This document shows, one piece after another, positions 61,001 to 64,000 of a stretch of DNA of 64,000 nt. The notes under the pieces are model-generated. The model searched no databases. It was not told where the DNA came from and was given only the letters and a program-made list of their open reading frames with translations. The DNA lies in contig CAKMRJ010005745.1 in NCBI GenBank assembly GCA_928212115.1, positions 102,353,063 through 102,417,062 on the forward strand, written 5' to 3'. Source of the stretch: Lactuca virosa. Taxonomy: Eukaryota > Streptophyta > Magnoliopsida > Asterales > Asteraceae. The stretch's first letter is position 1; each line of letters opens with the position of its first letter. Position numbers and translations under genes: made by a program.

Positions 61001-61580
61001 TCAACAGATGGATAAAGTGTTTAGTTCAAGCAATGCGGATCCAATGGATATTGAGAAGGCAAGAAAAGTGCTTAAAGTAAGAAGCTATTCCTATTTTAAC
61101 TTTTAATCGACTATTTTGTTGATGGTTTAATAATTAATATAATAATTTAGGAGCATGAAGAAGCCCTTGTGGATGCTATTGCAAAGCTTGAAGGCGCCTC
61201 AGATGGTGAAAGTGGTAATAAATGAAATGACTAAATAGTTTGCTGTTAATTGTTTTTATTGTATAATTCAATCACCAGTATATGTAAATAATCAGCACAT
61301 GTTGGCTAAATAGTTAAATATGTTTTTTTTTTTTTTTTTTTTTAATAATCCTTTTTCTTTTGTAACTTTAAAATCAATATTCATGAATCCAAATGCCATA
61401 AAATTACACAAAATCATATATATCCAAATCTTGGGTCTCGATGCTAATTTACTTGTGATTGTGTATTATTAATCAGAACAAGTGCAAAAGCAATCAGTTA
61501 GAAAACATGAAGGAGGTGAGGGTGGTTCAGGAAATAAGGTGCTGTTGGCTGTAGAAGATCTTCAAACAAATGTGGCTTAA
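58016..61580 (+). CDS. EMSY-LIKE protein (ENT plus Tudor/Agenet domain), 430 aa, 10 exons
   Basis: Exons: 58016-58043, 58569-58777, 58896-59005, 59069-59255, 59319-59498, 60457-60525, 60598-60870, 61008-61076, 61151-61214, 61477-61580, all with GT..AG introns and a continuous frame. The ENT domain (about 51-118, IHLIEQEAYTSVLRAFKAQS) is followed by a Ser/Pro/Gly/His linker. Next comes a Royal-family Tudor/Agenet domain (about 211-273, VWTRWPEDSNFYEAVITDF ... NLREISPNDIRWKWED), then an Arg/Gly-rich stretch and a C-terminal coiled-coil region (about 338-395). Plant EML proteins are nuclear readers of methylated histone H3 with roles in immunity and seed development. If the ninth donor is not used, translation stops at 61223-61225 after ESGNK, giving 399 aa. 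Exon 1 codes only nine residues. The 5' UTR probably starts near 57.6 kb. Which EML paralogue this is cannot be told. Confidence 0.92.
58294..58332 (+). promoter_or_regulatory. Telo-box repeats in intron 1 of the EMSY-LIKE gene
   Basis: TTAGGGTTTAGGGTTTG followed by GGTTTAGGGTTC. The telo-box (AAACCCTAA) occurs near the 5' ends of many plant housekeeping and translation genes and can recruit telomere-repeat-binding and Polycomb factors. Role here is inference. Confidence 0.4.
59620..60225. mobile_element. Foldback element in intron 5 of the EMSY-LIKE gene
   Basis: GTTAATCTCATAAAAGACCTTATATTTTGTGTT at 59718 is mirrored at 60040-60075, and AAACCTCAAGTTTATTTTTCGTCTGAAAAAGACCTTG at 59763 at 59990-60030. 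The outer parts (TAATTACATAAA.GACCCTATAT / complement) are also inverted. T- and A-runs are frequent. It accounts for most of the 958-bp intron. Confidence 0.75.
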
Positions 61581-62792
61581 ATTAACTAATGCTTCCACTA
61601 TCTGATTGTATTTTGTACAATATATATATATATCATATACATTTTGTGATTAGCTGTTTAATTCAATCCTCCTTGTAATCTAATGTATCTTGATTCTTGT
61701 GTATTTAATAATCTTTCTCAGTAATTTCTCTTATCATGGTTTTACTACAAATTTATCCCATATGATATGGTTGTGTATCTTCAATCTTGTATGTGGTATT
61801 GACTCATTTGCCCCCACCATATGCTTCAATAAATGAAACCTGTTATGATCAGAAACAAAGATGTAACAGATAACATTAAAATAATAATAATAATAATAGG
61901 ATTTTGGGGTCATGGATGATTATATTTATATGCGATTTCAGAAACTTATGAAAAAACATATAACCTTTTCCTTATTCATAGATCTGAATGAATCTGAGCT
62001 GTAGTTTAATATTCTATATCGAAATCCAAAGGAACAAACTAATAGCTCTATTGATTGAATCCATTTTCCAACGATAAATCAATTAACTTTTCACAATTAT
62101 GAAAGCTACCCAACAATATTCGAGATTCCTAACAACAATATGATATTGGAATAGCTTTCATGATCCTGGCAACGATCTATGACCCTAATTAAAGATTATT
62201 AAGCCTTCACAGGATTAATAAAAAAAAACCCAAAATGTAAAAAAGAAAAAAAGAAACTGAAGGATTTGGTTATAAAGTTTGAAGAAAACGGTAGGTACCT
62301 GTAGACAGATGAACCCAGAAAGAAATAAGATCCTCTGTTCTTCAGCGGAGAGATTTGGGGATATGTTCATTTGTCACCAATTTCAATCATACAAAACTAA
62401 TCTTATAATAATTTCCAGTTTTCATGTTCCTCGTATGTTTTCAGGTATATGAGTGTGTGTAAGAGAGAGAGAGACGTTGGGTAGAAGAGCAAATAGATTG
62501 GGTGATGAGTAGAAGACCTAATAGTAAGATAATATTAATGTATAATGTAGGCCCTAGTGGGCTTTCTCATTGCTATATAATATATGTACAAGTTAATCGG
62601 CCGAAATCGAAATTGGATTTCATTAGAGTCCATATTCGTTTTTCAGAATTTTAATTGTGCAATTTAACAACTTATCACCTTATAACTATATAACACAACT
62701 TATAATACAAAATCAAACTTAAGTATATCGTAAACTAGTAAAAAGTTAAATTTTGATACGAATTATTATTATTCAGGACAACTGGATAACAA

Positions 62793-62861
<69 letters not shown>

Positions 62862-63279
62862 CTGAGGGCAAGGTATTTAATATTAAAAACTTATCCCTTG
62901 TACATTCAAAGTATAAACTTTTGTTGATGCTTTCGTTTTATTTCCTAATGCTTTTTTCTTGGTTTAGGTCTCAATATTATTATTATTGTTATTTTTTGGG
63001 GTCTTTGTTTTAAAAGGTTCATTTCAATTTTGGTCATTGGACTGTTAAGCTTATAAAAAGGACCATTTTGTTGTTTGCTATCATCTCTTTGATCAATCTC
63101 CATTTCCCTTTTCAAAAAACCTAAAAAAAAAAAATCAATTTCAACAAAAATCCCAAAAATCAAAAAATTTAAACATGTTTTGTTCATATTCCACATCTTT
63201 TACATAATAATTAAACTGTCATTAAATCTACAAGCCGAATCTTCAAAACTTTATTCTCAACACATATACATTGCCAATA
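61581..63279. other. Intergenic between EMSY-LIKE and enoyl-ACP reductase, no gene seen
   Basis: It holds the 3' UTRs of the two convergent genes, a (TAA)n stretch near 61880, an (AT)n microsatellite at 62797-62858, and an A-rich block at 63120-63170. No ORF above background. Confidence 0.5.
62797..62858. repeat. (AT)n microsatellite
   Basis: About 31 AT units. Confidence 0.95.
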
Positions 63280-63610
63280 CTAATGCTCACTTGTTGGAAT
63301 ATTAAGATCTTTAAACAATGGACTATCAACCCCCACACCCATTGCATTCAACCCATTATCAACATATATAAGAGCACCCGTGATGGCAGAAGCCAATGGT
63401 GATGCAAGAAAAGCCGCCGTGTTCCCCACCTCATCTGTCCATTCCATTTCTCAAAATTCAGAAACACGTCCCAACAATAGGGGTATAATAGTAATTTCAA
63501 TCAGTTTTTACCCGCATATAGCTCTTTTTGTAGAGGAGCATTAGCAAAAGAGTAGCTTATCATTGTATCTATAAAACCAATTGCTTTAGCAGCACGACTT
63601 CCAAGTGGAC
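63280..63610 (-). CDS. Enoyl-ACP reductase (NADH), last two coding exons
   Basis: Exons 63610-63512 and 63434-63280 (minus) encode PLGSRAAKAIGFIDTMI, then NAPLQKELYADEVGN, then SPLASAITGALIYVDNGLNA and the C-terminal end. This is the C-terminal part of plant FabI/MOD1, the plastid enzyme that reduces the enoyl-ACP double bond in each round of fatty-acid synthesis. The stop is at 63280-63282. The acceptor GAATGGACAG|ATGAGG restores the conserved ADEVGN junction and is preferred to the alternative ...TTTTGAG|AAATGG, which would insert extra residues. The catalytic Tyr/Lys and the NADH-binding part lie in exons beyond the right edge. Everything seen is intact. Confidence 0.9.
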
Positions 63611-63677
63611 CTAAAACATGTCATTTTAGATACAGACAGAACAAAACAAAACAAAACAGAAGAGAACAGGACAAGAT

Positions 63678-63945
63678 GGTCTAGTACTGTGTTTGACTTG
63701 ACTGGGACTGAGACTGATGTGATGAGACAAAAACTCAGACATTTAGTCCCAGTCCCAGTCAAATGCATAACAGAACGGCCTAGTACTGTGTTTGACTTTC
63801 ATTTGACGGGGACCGAGACTGATGTTGACGAGACAAAAATTCATAAACATCAGTCCCAGTCAAATGCAGAACATGACGGCCTAGTACTGTGTTTGACTGG
63901 GAGTGAGAGTGAGACTAATGTCGATGGGACAAAAATTGAAATTTT
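63678..63945. repeat. Tandem repeat of about 100 bp in an enoyl-ACP reductase intron
   Basis: GG(T/C)CTAGTACTGTGTTTGACT starts at 63678, 63777 and 63878. Each unit contains GACTGGGACTGAGACTGATG and, 40-60 bases later, its near complement (CAGTCCCAGTCAAATG), so every unit can fold into a hairpin. The third unit loses the second arm. Confidence 0.8.
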
Positions 63946-64000
63946 TTGTTACAGACAAAAAATCACTCATGTGTGCAAAAGACATAAATGCCCTCATGGA

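Noticed and set aside
63435..63445. Alternative acceptor for the last enoyl-ACP reductase exon (TTTTGAG at about 63447)
   Set aside because: It would insert extra residues in a conserved junction; the acceptor at 63435 gives the family sequence ADEVGN.

Overview
This is nuclear DNA from a flowering plant. The evidence is genes with GT..AG introns, a plant cytosolic-type tRNA-Asp, nested LTR retrotransposons, and intron-borne foldback elements. The plant-type gene models, the SIRE-like element with its accessory ORF, and the repeated ACTCGNCGAGT motifs suggest a eudicot, probably Asteraceae and possibly Lactuca. The family placement is inference.

The window has two parts. From 1 to about 33.2 kb it is a retrotransposon nest with no host gene. 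A minus-strand Ty1/copia element runs from its 5' LTR (25219-25965) to the edge of its 3' LTR (1-49). Its leader was hit by a plus-strand Ty3/gypsy element of Athila type, flanked by the 5-bp duplication GTATT. The nest was then rearranged. A block of copia protease start, gag, leader and Athila LTR is present twice (3804-7862 and 21102-25183). The left copy carries the Athila interior: gag, pol and an ATHILA ORF-1-like ORF. The right copy is a clean solo LTR with GTATT on both sides. A 3.26-kb LTR-like unit (17842-21101) joins the two copies. The copia element sits in the accessory ORF of an older minus-strand SIRE-like copia (25966-32285), which abuts the remnant of a third copia (32286-33225).

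From about 34 kb to the end is a gene-bearing segment separated by small DNA transposons. It holds a short CLE-type signalling-peptide gene (39997-40254, minus), a mitochondrial octanoyltransferase LIP2/LipB gene (43445-44143, minus), and a tRNA-Asp(GUC) gene (44874-44945, plus). It also holds an eight-exon SELO (protein AMPylase) gene (45852-49876, minus), a ten-exon EMSY-LIKE chromatin-reader gene (58016-61580, plus), and the last two coding exons of plastid enoyl-ACP reductase (63280-63610, minus). A decayed gypsy gag/protease fragment with LTR pieces (51.5-56.4 kb) separates SELO from the EMSY-LIKE gene. Two Mutator-like non-autonomous elements (34913-36777 with a perfect 9-bp target duplication; 56415-57590) and several foldback elements lie between genes or in introns.

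Enoyl-ACP reductase belongs to fatty-acid synthesis, and LIP2 uses the octanoyl-ACP that such synthesis supplies, but they act in different organelles (plastid and mitochondrion), so their proximity is probably chance. I found no convincing new multi-gene system. The most unusual items are the recombined retrotransposon nest, the uneven indel density between its two copies, three copies of an 18-bp palindrome in the Athila element, a CLE peptide lacking the usual Pro7, and two equally valid ends for the EMSY-LIKE protein.
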